Positions 38,917 to 51,738 of a DNA stretch of 64,000 nucleotides are shown one piece after another. The DNA is from Heterobilharzia americana (taxonomy: Eukaryota; Platyhelminthes; Trematoda; Strigeidida; Schistosomatidae): assembly GCA_944470555.2 (NCBI GenBank), contig OX104128.1, forward strand, positions 46,607,920 to 46,671,919, given 5' to 3'. A program made the translations under genes and the position numbers. The first letter of the stretch is position 1. The number at the start of each line of letters is the position of its first letter. Under the pieces are notes generated by a model. The model was given only the letters and a program-made list of their open reading frames with translations. It had not been told where the DNA came from and did not search any database.

Positions 38917-40242
38917 TTATTATTAGGATTATTTTTCCTTTGAGTTCCTAGTGGAACATAGGAATTCAGTAGCACGTCGCCATTTCACTCTCTTCTCTCC
39001 AATCTTTACAACCTGGCTCCACCACTGCCCACAAGCTCTCATTTCTTCCTCACACCATCTCCTCCGTGTCACCCTCACCTCAAACGGCCGACTCGTCGTT
39101 TCCCATATGGGTCCCACTCGAGAAACTGGCCTGTCCTGCACCGTGATGTTCCCAATCGGTCTTCTCAGTCTATGTCCAATCCAGTCCATCTCCACTTTCT
39201 TCTGCATATTTGTTGGGCGATAGATTCTTGGTCGGTTCGTTGACAGTCAGCCAGAGTGAGTTCCTTGTTGCTTATCCTCATTATTCTGGCCACCTGATCT
39301 GATCTGATCTGATCTGATCTTCAGTATCAGTATCGAGTGAGTGTAGGTGGCAGCTGTTGATGTAATGTATGTCTGTAGTTTGTTGGAAATGCTGTTCGTA
39401 ATGCGCCAAGTTTCTGAATCACCACATAGAAGCACTGACTTAACATCAAGATTGAAAATCTGGATCTTGTTCTTAGTGCTGAATGCAGTAGATCTCCACA
39501 CTGATTTCAGATTAATAAAGGTCTGTCTTGCTTTTCCAATCGTGGCGTTGACATCCTCATCTAGGTCGCCTGTAGTTAGAACGATGCTGCTAACCTATGC
39601 AGGTGAAAGAGACTACTTCCGTTCATGGTGATTGGAGCTTGTTGGTGGTGCTGGTGGTGGTTGGGTATCTTCATCACTTCTGTCTTCACCATGTTCATTT
39701 GAAGTCCCATATTCGCTACCTCACCTCTTCCGTCAACTTGTTAGTTTTCGCCTGTACATCTTCGAGTTCGTGTGAAAAGACATTACACATAAATCATCAT
39801 CGACGACGAAATCTAAATCTTCTAAGGTCTTTCCATCCGTCCAGCAAGCATATCCCACTCTTCTCGCTCCTCACATTCTAATGCATGATCCAGTCGAGTA
39901 GACCACAATCAGGTAGATGATCGGTGATAGTAGGTGTCAGCCTTGTCTTACTCCTGTCTTCACTTCAAACGCATCACTGAGCTTTCCACTGTGAATCACC
40001 TGGCATGTGGTATCTTCATACAGCAGTAGAATGAAGTTGATAAAGATTTGTGGCACTAGACACGTGGTGTTGAAGCAGCTGCCTGCAAAATTACTTCTCA
40101 GTCGACGCTGTTGAAGGCCTTATCGAAGTGGATAAATTTGAGGAAGGGAGTTGACTACCATTCTATACTCTGTTGTATGATGATGCGTAGTGTAGCGTTG
40201 AAATTTGATCCACACATGATTTGTTTTTCTTGAAGCCAGCCC
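38917..40242 (-). mobile_element. 5'-truncated RTE-like retrotransposon in receptor intron
   Basis: The minus-strand tail begins at 38917 (ATT repeats, then GGAACTCAAAGG). The C-terminal region KKVEMDWIGHRLRRP is shared word for word with the copies at 54780 and 62990. The (AGATC)n expansion is present. RT sequence runs up to about 40242. Unlike the two arm copies it retains the segment at 39640-39740, so it represents the form before their shared deletion. Stops and frameshifts are present. No convincing target-site duplication was found. Confidence 0.85.
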
Positions 40243-42289
40243 TCATATGTAGCTAAAGGGTTCCTCTACTAGCCTACTATCACTGTGATTGAACAGATCC
40301 GCTGATTTTACCACTGAAGAAGTAGCCACCAAATTTTTACTCTCGTAAATTGCTTAATTGTCCCTTTGTTATTTACTTTGAAATTCACGTGTTCACAATA
40401 AGACAGTTCTCACTGGGCATTTTCATCTCTAATGCACATTAAGCTAGAATAGACAAAGTCAGAAGTTAAGTCAGTACTCAGTTGCACTAAAAGAGGTAAA
40501 ATTTCCACTTCAATAAAATAAACATTTGTTTGAATGTCTAATAATGGATGGCACAAAAGCCAAAAGGGGCATTAAAACCAATAAATATACATTTAATAGT
40601 TAGTTTTTTGGAGGAAATTAAACTCTGAGAAAAGTTAGTTTGTGTTTGTTAGCTGAAGGCGATCGGCAGGAAGCCATGGACCTAGGTTTGGCGCCTGTTG
40701 TTATGCGTCAGCATGGCATATCTGCAACCCCTATGGAACTGATGTCCCTTATGAGATTCTAACCTGCGTTACTGAGTGCTGCAGTCAGTGACGTTACCAC
40801 TGAGCTATTCATTTCGCGATTGACATCCTATAGTTTGTAATGCAGAAAAACTGAAGCTAAGTTTCACCCTAGTTTAAGAATAATTTTACTGAAAATTTGA
40901 TTAGATTAATAAATTACTTTCATTCGCTTTACTCGCTTTTACGACTACTAATTAATAAGCAGCAGATTTCCCCATACAACTAGTAATGATTAGTTGTTTA
41001 ATATATATTCACGTACAAAACAAATTGGAGAAAGCCACCAAAAATGCCCACGAAACATTTCATTTCTAGAAATCCAAGCGTACTTAGTAGTCCACCGCAG
41101 AAGCTATACTGACAGTTTCAACTGTGCCTATGCAGAAAACATTATAATGCCATGAATAACGAGCTCGAATCAAGTTGATGATTTCATTTTGTTTAAAAAG
41201 GAATTTGTTTCCGTGAAGTAGTTCCGGATCCCGTACTCAAGAAAACAGATTATAATGTGTTTCTCTTAAATTTCATACAAAATATTCTAGATCACGAGGT
41301 TCAAATGAATCACGTAGGTGTACAGCACAAATCTAATTAGATTGTTTCACATATTCTCAAAGAGGTGGGATTTGAAGTTTGAAATAGGACCATCTAGTTA
41401 CTTTTAAACCATCTAGAGACATTTTCAGTAACACTGAACTTTTTATCTGAGTTGCGAGTATAAGCATTCTAAACTTTGAGAAGTAGCTTTATGCTACATG
41501 AATTGATCACATGGAAAACTTTCGTGTCGCTGCGTCCATAAACACTGAATCTATACCGGTGTTAGATTCTCCTATCATCTTTCCAGGCTTTACGCAGAGA
41601 ATGCAATGCACACATAGATGATACTAATAAATTTGAAGTTAATGTATACCTTAAAAGGAACTAGCTGTGGCATTATTATTATTATTTACTTAATACCATT
41701 TTACTACATCAATTACTGGCGTACTTTTAAAAGACTTATCTAAGTGTTTAGGGCGATCAGTTTCACTTGTAAATTCATTGGCCGAATACATCATATTACT
41801 GACAGATTCGTACTGTGTTAGTAGAGCTGTGACCGCATAATATTCAAATGTTTTTCGGTCTCTTTATTCAGTACATAATCTACCGTTTCACAGTAAGGAA
41901 ATAAACCAAAAGCAAAGGTGTATCTATAGTGGGTTTTTCTTTGTTAAACCGCTGAAGAACTCAGTAGTGAACAAGCAGAACAACTGGCCGGTGTTTAGAC
42001 TAAACTAACCTACCTGCAAAACCATCACACTAGCTTCGATCGGACTGAATAAATTTGAGCCTCAAGTTTAACTATCACGTAACAGCTTATTTCCGAGCTC
42101 TCACTCCATGGTCTAGTTAAGAAGGTATTGTTCACTAAGCTTTTTAGTACAAGAGATAACTGTTTGAAAATTCACTTTGTATTTAAAGGTGTCGACTCAG
42201 ACAGTGGAGTTTTTACTGCTTTGCATGTTCTGCATAAAAATGAAGTTTTTCACAGTAAATATTCACTATAAGGAAGACTTCTAATAATG
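40243..42289. other. Intronic stretch without a recognisable gene
   Basis: Apart from the family C repeat at 40655-40830, nothing was recognised. Confidence 0.45.
40655..40830 (+). repeat. Dispersed repeat family C, copy 2
   Basis: Partner of 25255-25400. The end (GTTACTGAGTGCTGCAGTCA, GACGTTACCACTGAGC) is complementary in style to a tRNA A-box half, so it may be a minus-strand tRNA-derived SINE. Confidence 0.45.
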
Positions 42290-42745
42290 TAGTCTACTTG
42301 GTGGTTAGCAGCAGAATCCAGGACGCGCACTTCGTCCCACCTTAGACTTGTCAGCTGGATGTACATGCAACCCAGTGAGTGATGTTGTTCCAGCTGAGAC
42401 TTTAACCCAGTACCCGTCGATTCAAACTAAGGAGTGTTATCCCCTAGGCCAATGTGATACAACAGCCGCAAAAGCAAGAGAGTTCAATGGATAAAGCTTT
42501 AGTGTCTGACGCAACGGTTTTAGTTTTCGGTTTTAATGGGTATGATGTCACTAAATAGGGTGCAGGTACGTCCCAAAAAGATGAAATGAAGTTCCCGGAT
42601 TTTCTTGCTAGCCATCAAGTAAACCCCAATACTTTGAATATTCCGACAGTATCGAGGCATTGGCATGACACCTCATCTGCCAATCGAGACCGAGTATTTT
42701 GACTCCATATAGCGACAGGAAGTTACAAGTATTAAACAATCAAGA
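42285..42745. repeat. Head-to-head pair of hammerhead SINE-like repeats
   Basis: Left copy on the minus strand: hammerhead CTGACAAGTC...GGGACGAAGTG at 42316-42358, head up to about 42470. Right copy on the plus strand: head TGGATAAAGCTTTAGTGTCT at 42488, core region GTACGTCCCAAAAAGATGAA at 42565-42585, tail with CAGTATCGAGGCA to about 42745. Both cores carry changes at positions required for cleavage. Confidence 0.75.
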
Positions 42746-43649
42746 CTTCTGATAGTTTGTCACGAAAATACCTGATTTGAATAATGTAATATGTGTGGAA
42801 GATTGCAAACAGTACACTTATTGATGTGATACTGTAACCTATTAATCTTCATTTTAACTGTGAATAGCATCCTAACAAGGAAGCCGTAGTACTCATTAAG
42901 ACATAGGAGTGAATGGAAAAATGCCAAGATCATTTTGTACTTGTTGAAAAATTCTCGGTAATTTGAAGGTAAAGGATCTTTCCTGTTTGTTCCTGAGGTC
43001 GAAAAAACTGCTGATTCATCGTTTAACTGTAATGAGCTAATGAATGTGAGTCATATGCCATTTATCAATATACTAATTCTAATTAGTCTGCTTTATTTAT
43101 TGTAAAATTTCATTTGCTTCACTTCATTTATTTCCTATCGATTTTATCATTAATGAATATGAATTTATCCAAATTTATTTTCAAAATATTAGCTCCTTTT
43201 ATGTATAGAAAATAAAAACAAAAGATAATTGAACAATTAGATGATTGAATGAATGGATGAATGAACATAAACACACTTAATTGTGGTGATGACAACAGGG
43301 GTTGAGATAAATAGAGAAGGGAAGATAAACTGATATGACTCGTTTAATGGTTGATTGACTTATTGAATTTCTATGTTTTGCAATGTTCAATCAAACTATT
43401 TCGTTTTGAATTAATTGTTTGTTTTTGTTCTTTAATTTTATAAAACAAAAATTACGTCGATAAATTTCGGCGGGAAAATCACACGGCTTGTTACGAATAA
43501 CAAGCGATATGACTGACATAAAAGGATGCAAATAACAAATTTCCAGATAAGGAATAACTTGCAGCTGAAATAGAACTTCATTTTTTGGATTCACCAGAAG
43601 TTGTTACATACTTTAAGCGAATTTGTATCAAATCAATGAAGTGATACCA
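42746..43649. other. Intronic stretch without a recognisable gene
   Basis: Very AT-rich. A GAATGAATGGATGAATGAAC simple-sequence stretch lies at 43245-43265. No motif. Confidence 0.5.
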
Positions 43650-44020
43650 GTGTTACATCATTTCTATTACATGTATTGCACGTTGACTGGATGAACAAAG
43701 ATTCAACAACCTCTCTCTTTCTCTCTACACTTAGCTCTATTGGATTGAAGTATATTGGTTTTATCCCAATATTGTGTGGTTGTATGCTAATGCATTCACC
43801 ACAATATCCGAGCTTATTCTACATTACTGATCCTGTTGGGAGTAAGTTTCTATGTTTCAATAATCTAACTGACCCCGATCTGCTAATTTGACCTATGTGC
43901 TTGACCTCACAGTCATTGCATTTAACTTGGTAGACTAGGTTATTTTGTTTAATTGGGTTTATTGAATATTTAAACCGACAAAGCTTATCTCTGAGATAGT
44001 TTGTAGGTTTGAATGTCACA
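43650..44020 (-). mobile_element. PLE GIY-YIG end
   Basis: On the minus strand, KQNNLVYQVKCNDCEVKHIG followed by QISRSGSVRLLKHRNL is the start of the GIY-YIG endonuclease domain of a Penelope-like element. Upstream of it is the usual basic linker (RDKLCRFKY). The frame then stops; a downstream block (REVVESLFIQST) looks like its C-terminus in another frame. Only this terminal piece remains. It is the same subfamily as 12340-12892. Confidence 0.75.
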
Positions 44021-44799
44021 CTGACTCCACCCTTCTTAAGAATTCCATGTAATTATTACAAACACGATTACTTGGAACAGTAAGATAGACCAGGATTACT
44101 TCGCTTATAAAAATAAAAAGTTAAACGCCATGTTATGCAGTCTCACTTTACTGTGGCATTCACAACGTATTCGACTGAAGTAATTTCATCATAATCGAAA
44201 GTGAGAACTCAAAACCAGCTTGAGAACCATTGCAGACATGGCTCAGGCAAATGAGCAGTAAATCGCTACATTGACCTGCGTTTTATATGCTAGCCTATTG
44301 GAAACAAATTAGTCCACATCCAAGGAGACCTTCAATGTGAACAGAAGGGGTATCATCAATCGACTGGATCAAGATAACTCATCCACAATCCATCAGACTC
44401 CTATACTTATGCAATCAAAACAAAAAGAATCCTTCTCTTCAGCAAATCCAACAAATCGGGGGTAGGAAAGAACACCCCTCCAGTACACACGAATCCACCA
44501 GTCACATAGAGACAGTCTTCATCACTTCGGTCAACCTAAACTGCCAACTGATCACAACGAAGAAAGCTTAACTTTCTGTAACCAAACAGAAGAAATCAAC
44601 CAACCTCACAGCTGTACACCCCTCTGAAAAAGTCAGCTGGTTATGTTCGGCACACACTGAAGTACTCACTAAACGACCATCCAAACCACACTCAGCAAAA
44701 TAACATGTTATAAATATCCATTCTAGACCAACTGCTTCACTTCCTTATGAAGTTTTGATGAACTGATGGCGACACTGAAACATGAGTCGACCAAAACCT
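44021..44799. other. Intronic stretch without a recognisable gene
   Basis: Richer in C than its neighbours between 44350 and 44700 and possibly part of an old repeat, but no second copy was seen. Confidence 0.4.
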
Positions 44800-44814
44800 T
44801 TCCTCATGAACAAT
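44800..44814. repeat. Target-site duplication of RTE copy B, left
   Basis: TTCCTCATGAACAAT is repeated at 48107-48121 as TTCCTCACGAACAAT, with one mismatch in 15. Confidence 0.85.
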
Positions 44815-47800
44815 TATTATTAATATTATTATTAGTCCCTTGGGTTCCTAATGGAACATAGGGCTTCAGTAGTACGTCTCCAGTGAACTCTGTCCTCTGA
44901 AATCTTTTCAACCTGGCTCCACGACAGCCCACAAGCAATCATTTCCTCCTCGCATGATCTCCTTCATGTCACTCGCACCTCGGACGACCAACTCGTCGCT
45001 TTTCATAGGGGGTTCCACTCGAGGGCCTGACGCGTGATGTCCTCAGTCGGCCTTCTCAGTGTATGCTCAATCCATCTCCACTTCTTCCTGCATATCTGTT
45101 GGGTGATAGGTTCTTGGTTGGTTCGTTCCCAGAGTTCCTTGTTGCTTATTCTTTCTGGCCATCTGATCTTCAGCAGCGAGCGTAAGCAGTTGTTGATGAA
45201 TGTCTGTAGTTTATTGGAAATTCCTTTCGTGATGCGCGAAGTCTCTGAACCATACAGAAGCACTGACTTGACATTGGTGTTGAGAATCCCGATTTTGTTC
45301 CACATGCTGAGTGCAGAAGATCTCCACACTGGTTTCAGGCTAATGAACGCCTGTCTTGCTTTTACAATTCTGACTTTGACATCCTCATCTGTGCCGCCAC
45401 CTGTAGTTGAAACAGTGCTTCCTAGATAGGTGAAAGAGGTTACTTCCTTTAAGTTTCTCCCGTTGATGGTGACTGGAGTTTGTTGTTGTTGGTGGTGGTG
45501 CGGTATCTTCATCACTTCTATCTTCTCTATATTCACCTGAAGTCACCTCTTCGCTACTTCTTCCGCTAACTTGTTAGTTTTCACCTGTAGATCATCAAGT
45601 TTGTGTGACATCAGACACAAGTCATCATCAGCGAAATCCAGATCTTCTAGGTTTTTTTCCGCAGTCCAGCATATCCCCCTCTTCTCGCTGCCCACTGTTT
45701 GTTGCATGATCCAGTCCAGTCGACCACAATCAGGAATATCATGGGGGATAGTAGGCAACCTTGTTTCACTCCTGTCTTCACTTGAAAATCATCACTGAGC
45801 TTCCCATTGTGAATTACTTGGCATGTGGCGTCTTCATATAGTTGTTAAATGAGGCGGACAAAGGTTTGCGGTACTCCGTAGTAATGAAGCAGTTTCCAAA
45901 TTACCTCTCGGTCTACTCTGTCAAAGGCCTTCTCAAAGTCGATAAAGTTGGGGTAGAGAGTTGACTGCCATTCTATACTCTGTTCTATGATGATGCGAAG
46001 CGTTGCAATTTGGTCCACAGATGATTTGTACTTCTTGAATCCAGTCAGCCTGCCTGTTCCGGTCGTAGTTTTGAATTGAGCACATCCTTTAGCCTCGCCA
46101 GGATGATGCGGCTTAATATTTTACTTGGGGTGGACAGGAGAGTGATTCCTCGACAGTTCTTGCAAACACTGAGATCTCCCTCCTTCGGTAGTTTGACAAG
46201 GTAACCCTTCTTCCAACCAATGGCCAGGTACCTTCTCTTCCTTCCACACCTTCTGCAATAGTGGTGTGGTGTGAGCATGTCTGCTGTTGTCTCTGCGTCT
46301 GTTCTCAGTGCTTCTGGCAGTATCCCATCTGGTTCTGCTGCTTTCCTGCATTTCAGTAGCTTTATGGCATTCAGGACTTCCATTTTTGTTGGAGGATTTA
46401 TGTTCACTTGTAGTTCAGTGGCTGCAGGTGGTATTTCTGGGCTACGAGCAGGTGGTGGCGGTGGTCGATTCAAGAGCTTCTTGAAGTGGTCGACCCATCG
46501 TTTCCTTTCTTTCCCTTCTTTCATAATTAGATTTCCTCTATCATCTTTTCTTGGTTTCGTCTGCGTTGATCTCTTCCCTTCCAGATAGTAACCTGGTTAT
46601 TTGATACAATGTTTTCAGGTCTCTCCTACCAGCCGGCAGCCTGTTCTGCTCCACTTGCCAGTGTGTCGTAGAAGCGTCTTTTGTCTTTTCGTGCACTCTC
46701 CTTCACTTCTTTGTCCAGTGTTTTATACATTGTACTCAGTTCCTCCTGTCGTTGAGCATCCTTGCACTGATTTATCTTCTGCTTCACCATCCTCCTCCCC
46801 CCTATCCGCCTTTATGTGTCCGTCGAGGTCCATTTCTTGTCATGTTCCCTCTTCCTTCTAAACGCGGTTCTGCAGGTTTCTTTCCAGATAGCTTTCAAAG
46901 ACTTCCAGTGTTCCTCCATACAGGTTTCTTCAGGGATGTTCCTCGATATCTCCCATTTTGACCTAATGGCTGCAGTGAAGATGTCCTTTGTAGTTTCGTC
47001 CTTCAGTTTCTTTTCTGGGTGTTGTACTTGAACTGCGATCTACCACCAGCTTCCTTGAAGGTTTTCAACTTGATTTGGAAGGTTCCTTGCACTAGATAGT
47101 GGTCTGAACCTACAACTGCTCCTCTTCTTGACCTTGTGTTCAGTAGACTGCGTCTCCATTTTCATGAGTTTGAGATAAAGTCGATTTGATTTTTAGTGTC
47201 TCCTGGTGTCTGGTAAAATCCATGTCGCTTTGTGGATATCTTTGTGCCTGAACACACTGCCTTCAATCACCAAATCGTTGAATGCACAGAATTCTGCAAA
47301 CAATTCTCTATTCTCGTTCATCACCTCACCGAGCGTTTCTCGACCCATGGTTAGTTCTCTTCCTGTGTTTTCTACTCTCAGTTTAGCATTCATGCCACCC
47401 ATTAGAATTTTGATATCGCCAACTGAGGTCTTGTCCAGTGTTGATGGAAGTTGTCTGTAGAATTCCTCTTTCTCCTCTTCATCTGCATTATTTGTAGGTG
47501 CTCAGAGTAGCATTGTATGATTGTGACCTTCCTTCCTTTTGAGTTGAATCTTGCTGTCATGATCCTGGAGGAGACTGGCTCCCACTGCATGAGAGCCTTC
47601 GATGCTCTTGGGGACATCATGATGGCCACTCTGAAACTCAGTGTGCTCGTGGTTGTCGTCTGGGTGACAATATCGGAGTAGATTATTGACCCGTATCCAG
47701 TTGACAGTTTCGAGAGTCCACTCTCATTCCATCTACTTTCGCAAATTCCAAACACTTCAATGTGATACCTCTTCATCTCGTTTGCAATCTATGCTGCCTT

Positions 47801-48106
47801 GCCAGCTGGGTTCAAACATCGTGCGGACGTTCCATGTCCCCACGTTTACTTTCGCTTTCATCGAGAGAGAAGACACATCGGCCAATTGGCTTCTTGAAGG
47901 CTTTCACCAACTGGCGTCCTTTCGCCTCCCCGATTCCAGCGAGGAATAATTTTGTTATTATTTTTTATATATCGTTTGTGCTTTGAAGTTTCTTTAGCGG
48001 TTAGATTTGTTTTACGGGGTAGGGTTGCTATCCCTATGCCCAACCTTCCCTCTATACCCAGGCCTAGGACAGGCTAGTAACTAGTGAACTAGTTAACCAG
48101 GCGAGG
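44815..48106 (-). mobile_element. Near-full-length RTE-like retrotransposon, copy B (3.29 kb)
   Basis: Bounded by a 15-bp target-site duplication. Minus-strand order: a short 5' leader (48106-47960). An APE-type endonuclease region follows, with YHIEVFGICESRW near 47770, GGMNAKL near 47390 (GDFNAK in active enzymes) and GSDHYLV near 47100. The reverse transcriptase has KAAEPDGILPEAL near 46345, YLVKLPKEGDLSVCKNCRG near 46200, EKAFDRVDREV near 45930 and FADDD near 45640. The C-terminal region spans 45536-45003 and ends with KKWRWIEHTLRRP. The 3' end has GGAACCCAAGGGAC and a TAA-rich tail. Endonuclease and RT normally act together in target-primed insertion. Many frameshifts and stops make this copy inactive. 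The FADD box is intact but sits in a broken frame. Confidence 0.9.
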
Positions 48107-48121
48107 TTCCTCACGAACAAT
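48107..48121. repeat. Target-site duplication of RTE copy B, right
   Basis: TTCCTCACGAACAAT; see the left copy. Confidence 0.85.
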
Positions 48122-48479
48122 AGACTCTTAATTTTGTAGTTTGTTTTTGGTTTTATGCACATTAATGCTTAGATATGAAAGGGAAGTTTGGTGTTAGTTT
48201 TATCACTGAAGTGAATAAAATTATCTTTATTCGATCTTGCTTACTGAACACGAAGTATCAAAAAGACATCGATCAGCAAAGATGACTCCCTTATTAAATT
48301 CTCATCATAGCTGTTCGGCTATATACTAATTTAAGTTTATCAATAGATGAATTCGATTCATCCCTCAAATTACACAGCATACTGAGAAGACCAAGTTTGT
48401 CTGAATCATTCTATGTATTGGTGCTGTACACTTTGAATAGTCAAGAAAGCCAATACATAATATAAGAATGTGAAGGATA
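48122..48479. other. Intronic stretch without a recognisable feature
   Basis: AT-rich, no motif seen. Confidence 0.5.
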
Positions 48480-49260
48480 AAACAGAAATAATCATCAACA
48501 TCAATATCAACATAGGACCAGGCTTTACAGCATAACGGTCCGAGCTGCCACAGCTCACACCAGTATATCAGGTAAAAAGGCAGTGAGGTGCTAGATGAAG
48601 ATAAGAAAATTCAGTCAAAATAAATATAAAGTAATAAAAGAGAGAAAGGAAGAATGAGAAAATAGTGAGATTCATATGGTGTCGTTAAGATGAGGATAAT
48701 GTGTGTATACATCTGCGCCACTGACTTCGGTTCTTAGCCGTGTCACCCAGAGTCTCTAACCACGGGTTCCTCTTGTTCTTCTGACCCCAACTGACCAGTC
48801 TGCATCACTCCATATGGCTCAAACCAACAGTCAGAAACTTCATACATTGATGTCATGTTTAAGTTTGGCCACCTCGGGCCTTTTTCCAGCCTGGACCTAC
48901 TACGGCCAACATTGTTTGACTAGACGATCGGTGACTAGGCATACGTAGTAAGTGTCCCAACCAGCCATCTCAGTCGATGAAGTTTCACAACCTGGTCAAA
49001 TGATTTACCTCTGCTCCCCAAAAGACTCTATACCTGACTTGTGCATTAATCACCTGGTGACACCACGGAATACGGCGGTATACTATACTACCAAGGTAAC
49101 GGTGGCCAAACACTTTAACCCTTCTCATGTCTTCCACCTTCAATGGTCATGTTTCACAACTACACAACAGAACAGATCAGACTGCTGTGCAGTACATGTG
49201 ACCCTTAACAGAAATGAAATCTAAACCAATATGTCTGTTGACTATGAAAATGAAAAAAGA
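48480..49260 (+). repeat. Dispersed repeat family A, copy 3 (longest)
   Basis: The first 290 bp match the reverse complement of 28063-28300. The later part (CAACCAGCCATCTCAGTCGA, TTTCACAACCTGG near 48955-48995) matches 16080-16115. So this copy links two pieces that are separate elsewhere, giving a unit of at least 700 bp. The 90-codon plus-strand open reading at 48952-49224 falls in it and shows no motif. Confidence 0.65.
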
Positions 49261-51721
49261 AGTTACCAGGGTGGTTTCAGTCTTCGATGGTTTGAGCAGA
49301 CCAGTGAGAAGCTATAGACGTAGTTTTTATGCATGTTGTCATTTATCAGGAAGGTGCAACTGCAACCTTAAGCACTGAAAAACATTAAATTAGCTACTCT
49401 GCAGTGACCAATCAGTGTATCTTACCCAGTATCACAGTTAATCAGTCTCAATAGGAAAAACTAAATGATAACATTGCTTACTATAACACTGAGTGACAGT
49501 ATAAATTCTATGAGGGACCTAATTTCCCTCGAGATTGCAGATATACCGTACTGAGGAGTGCCTACAATCACGAAAACGAGGCCCAGGACGTTTTGCAAAA
49601 TGATCGACAGAGTTTATTCGAGACTTGGTATTAGACAAGAAGATACTTGCTCTTAAGTGACCAGAAAATGCATACATTTTTTTCCTTACATAACGAGAAA
49701 TTATGTTCCCGAATAGCTAAAGTTTTTATAAACTAAAGAACTGGTACCTTACTCCATTTATGGAATACTTTAGATGGTCACTTTTGATGGCCACTTCAAA
49801 ATGTTTGTTGTTTTTGCCGTAAGAAAATAGATATATCCCTGCTTCTTCGTACTTTACTAGAGAAAAAAGTTGAACATTGGGTCTTCGCCTCTTTAAAAGT
49901 GATAACAATTTAAGTCTTCTGGTTTGGTTATTAACCTATTTATTTTCGCAGTATCACTTTTCTCTAGTTGTGCGATTGCAGCTTATTCTCAGCATTCCCC
50001 TTTCTAAATATAAAACCAAACTTGAACCATAAACTCCTCAGATGCTTCATTTTTTTACTCTGAGATCAAAGAGTCTTTATTTCCGGAGAACTCGTAATTC
50101 TCGAATATGTATGTTACAGTTAAGTGTATCATCTGATATGAATTAAAATTTAATTTATACAAAGATATGATTATGACAGTGCCCTAACTTTTGCAGTATC
50201 ATTTAGCTTACGTATTTTGATTACTACCTATCCGTTATAGTGAGTAAATAAAGCTGAACTGATTGCCTCATAATTTGTAATTTTTCTAAATCTTTTATGA
50301 TTTAAGTTATGGCGAAAATCAGTACAACACCTTTTCTTCACAGTTACCCATGCTGAGTTGTTTGTTTCTTATTTTGTTTCTGCCTCTATATTCTTTTGTT
50401 TGAAAATGCGAAATTTATAATGACAAAAATATTTTTCATCATTCCTTTTCCATTACTGTTTGTATGCGTGAATACGTCTGTGTGTGTGTGTGTGCCTGAG
50501 AGTTAAGTTGTTTATATGTTTATTTATTCGCAACAATTATGTAGATAAGGTTTCAAAAATTTGGTTTGATTAGATATTTCCCCAAAAAGTCATAAAAAAT
50601 GAGTAGCAAAGAATAGATTACAGCTAGAGCTTGACAAAATTTTATCCAATGCTTAAATAAATGTCATCACTTCCAAAAGAGGAATGGCGTAAAATGTGAA
50701 AAACTGACTTTAAAGGTCTCAGTTATCTGTGTTCCGCACAATAAATGTCTTGCGCATTAAGAAATCCGTATTAAAATGAATCCCACAGGAAACAATAAGA
50801 TTCAGAATGAAGGCTATAAAAATTTCAACTTTAATACATTAATTATTTTACATACAAAGATGTTGACAAAAGCATACTACTACAGTGTATTTGAGTAGTT
50901 TATGTTTAGACGATGTTTCGTCGACGTGTTTGAATTAGTTCGTCAAGAATTTTATTACGTAGTATTGAATAACCCCCTAAAATCAATGACTACCGTATTC
51001 ACAGTCTCTAAGGTTACTTATTTTATACTTAATGAAACAGCAGTTTAGCTACAAAAATCTTCCACAAACGTAAAATAAACCAGACTTTGTGAAGAGGTCA
51101 CGAAGAATGTACTCCTCAGGGTAATTAAAGATACCATACACTTACACTTCAGAAACGGATAAGTAGGTGTTCAGTGTAACAAGTGTACTTGACTGCTGAG
51201 AAGCAGGTTTACATGCAATAGTGTGACGCAGAGCAGAGTTTCATTTTTATTTTCATTAAGTCAATCATAATAAACATTTATACGGATTCATACGGGTAGC
51301 TGACTGAGCGTAATGTCAATCCGATTATTGGAGCATGTACCTGTGTAACGTTTAGAAATGAGTTCACAGTCTTCAAGGATATACGGTGCATATCTGCCAC
51401 ATTCTTCCATGTATTTTTACAACGGAAAACAATCATCTAAAATCAGGTGTGGAAGACTGATTTTTGGAAACATTCAGATGGCTTTTCATATTTCTTAGTA
51501 GTTAGACTCTGTGAAATGAGATAACTGTTTTTTTGTCTGAGCTATGGATTGATTTTCTGTAAATAGTTATGTCTAAAGAGGTTCAGCCTAATGCAGTGAG
51601 TCTTATGTGAATTTTTATAAAATTTGATGGTTTCACAAAGAGTGAAAACAAGCACTTAGGAAAAAACTACGTAGTGAAAGTATACATCAAAAACCTTGAT
51701 AGGGTGATATGCGTATGACCG
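49261..51721. other. Intronic stretch without a recognisable gene
   Basis: AT-rich. It holds one (TG)8 run at 50479-50494; nothing else was recognised. Confidence 0.5.
50479..50494. repeat. (TG)8 microsatellite
   Basis: Perfect TG run. Confidence 0.95.
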
Positions 51722-51738
51722 AATAATGATGCTTCAAT
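51722..51738. repeat. Target-site duplication of RTE copy A, left
   Basis: AATAATGATGCTTCAAT here against AATAATGATGCTGCGGT at 55057-55073: 12 identical bases, 14 of 17 overall. The inverted duplicate near 62694 reads GATGCTTCGGT, supporting a shared original target. Confidence 0.7.

Noticed and set aside
38951..39223. 90-96-residue open readings at RTE 3' ends (also 54755-55045 and 62716-63006)
   Set aside because: Antisense to the RTE C-terminal region and conserved for the same reason.
39347..39631. 94-residue open reading repeated almost unchanged at 54347-54631 and 63125-63409
   Set aside because: It lies antisense to the RTE reverse-transcriptase region; conservation comes from the three related RTE copies, not from a separate gene.
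46271..47031. Several overlapping plus-strand open readings rich in Ser and Leu
   Set aside because: Antisense to RTE copy B.
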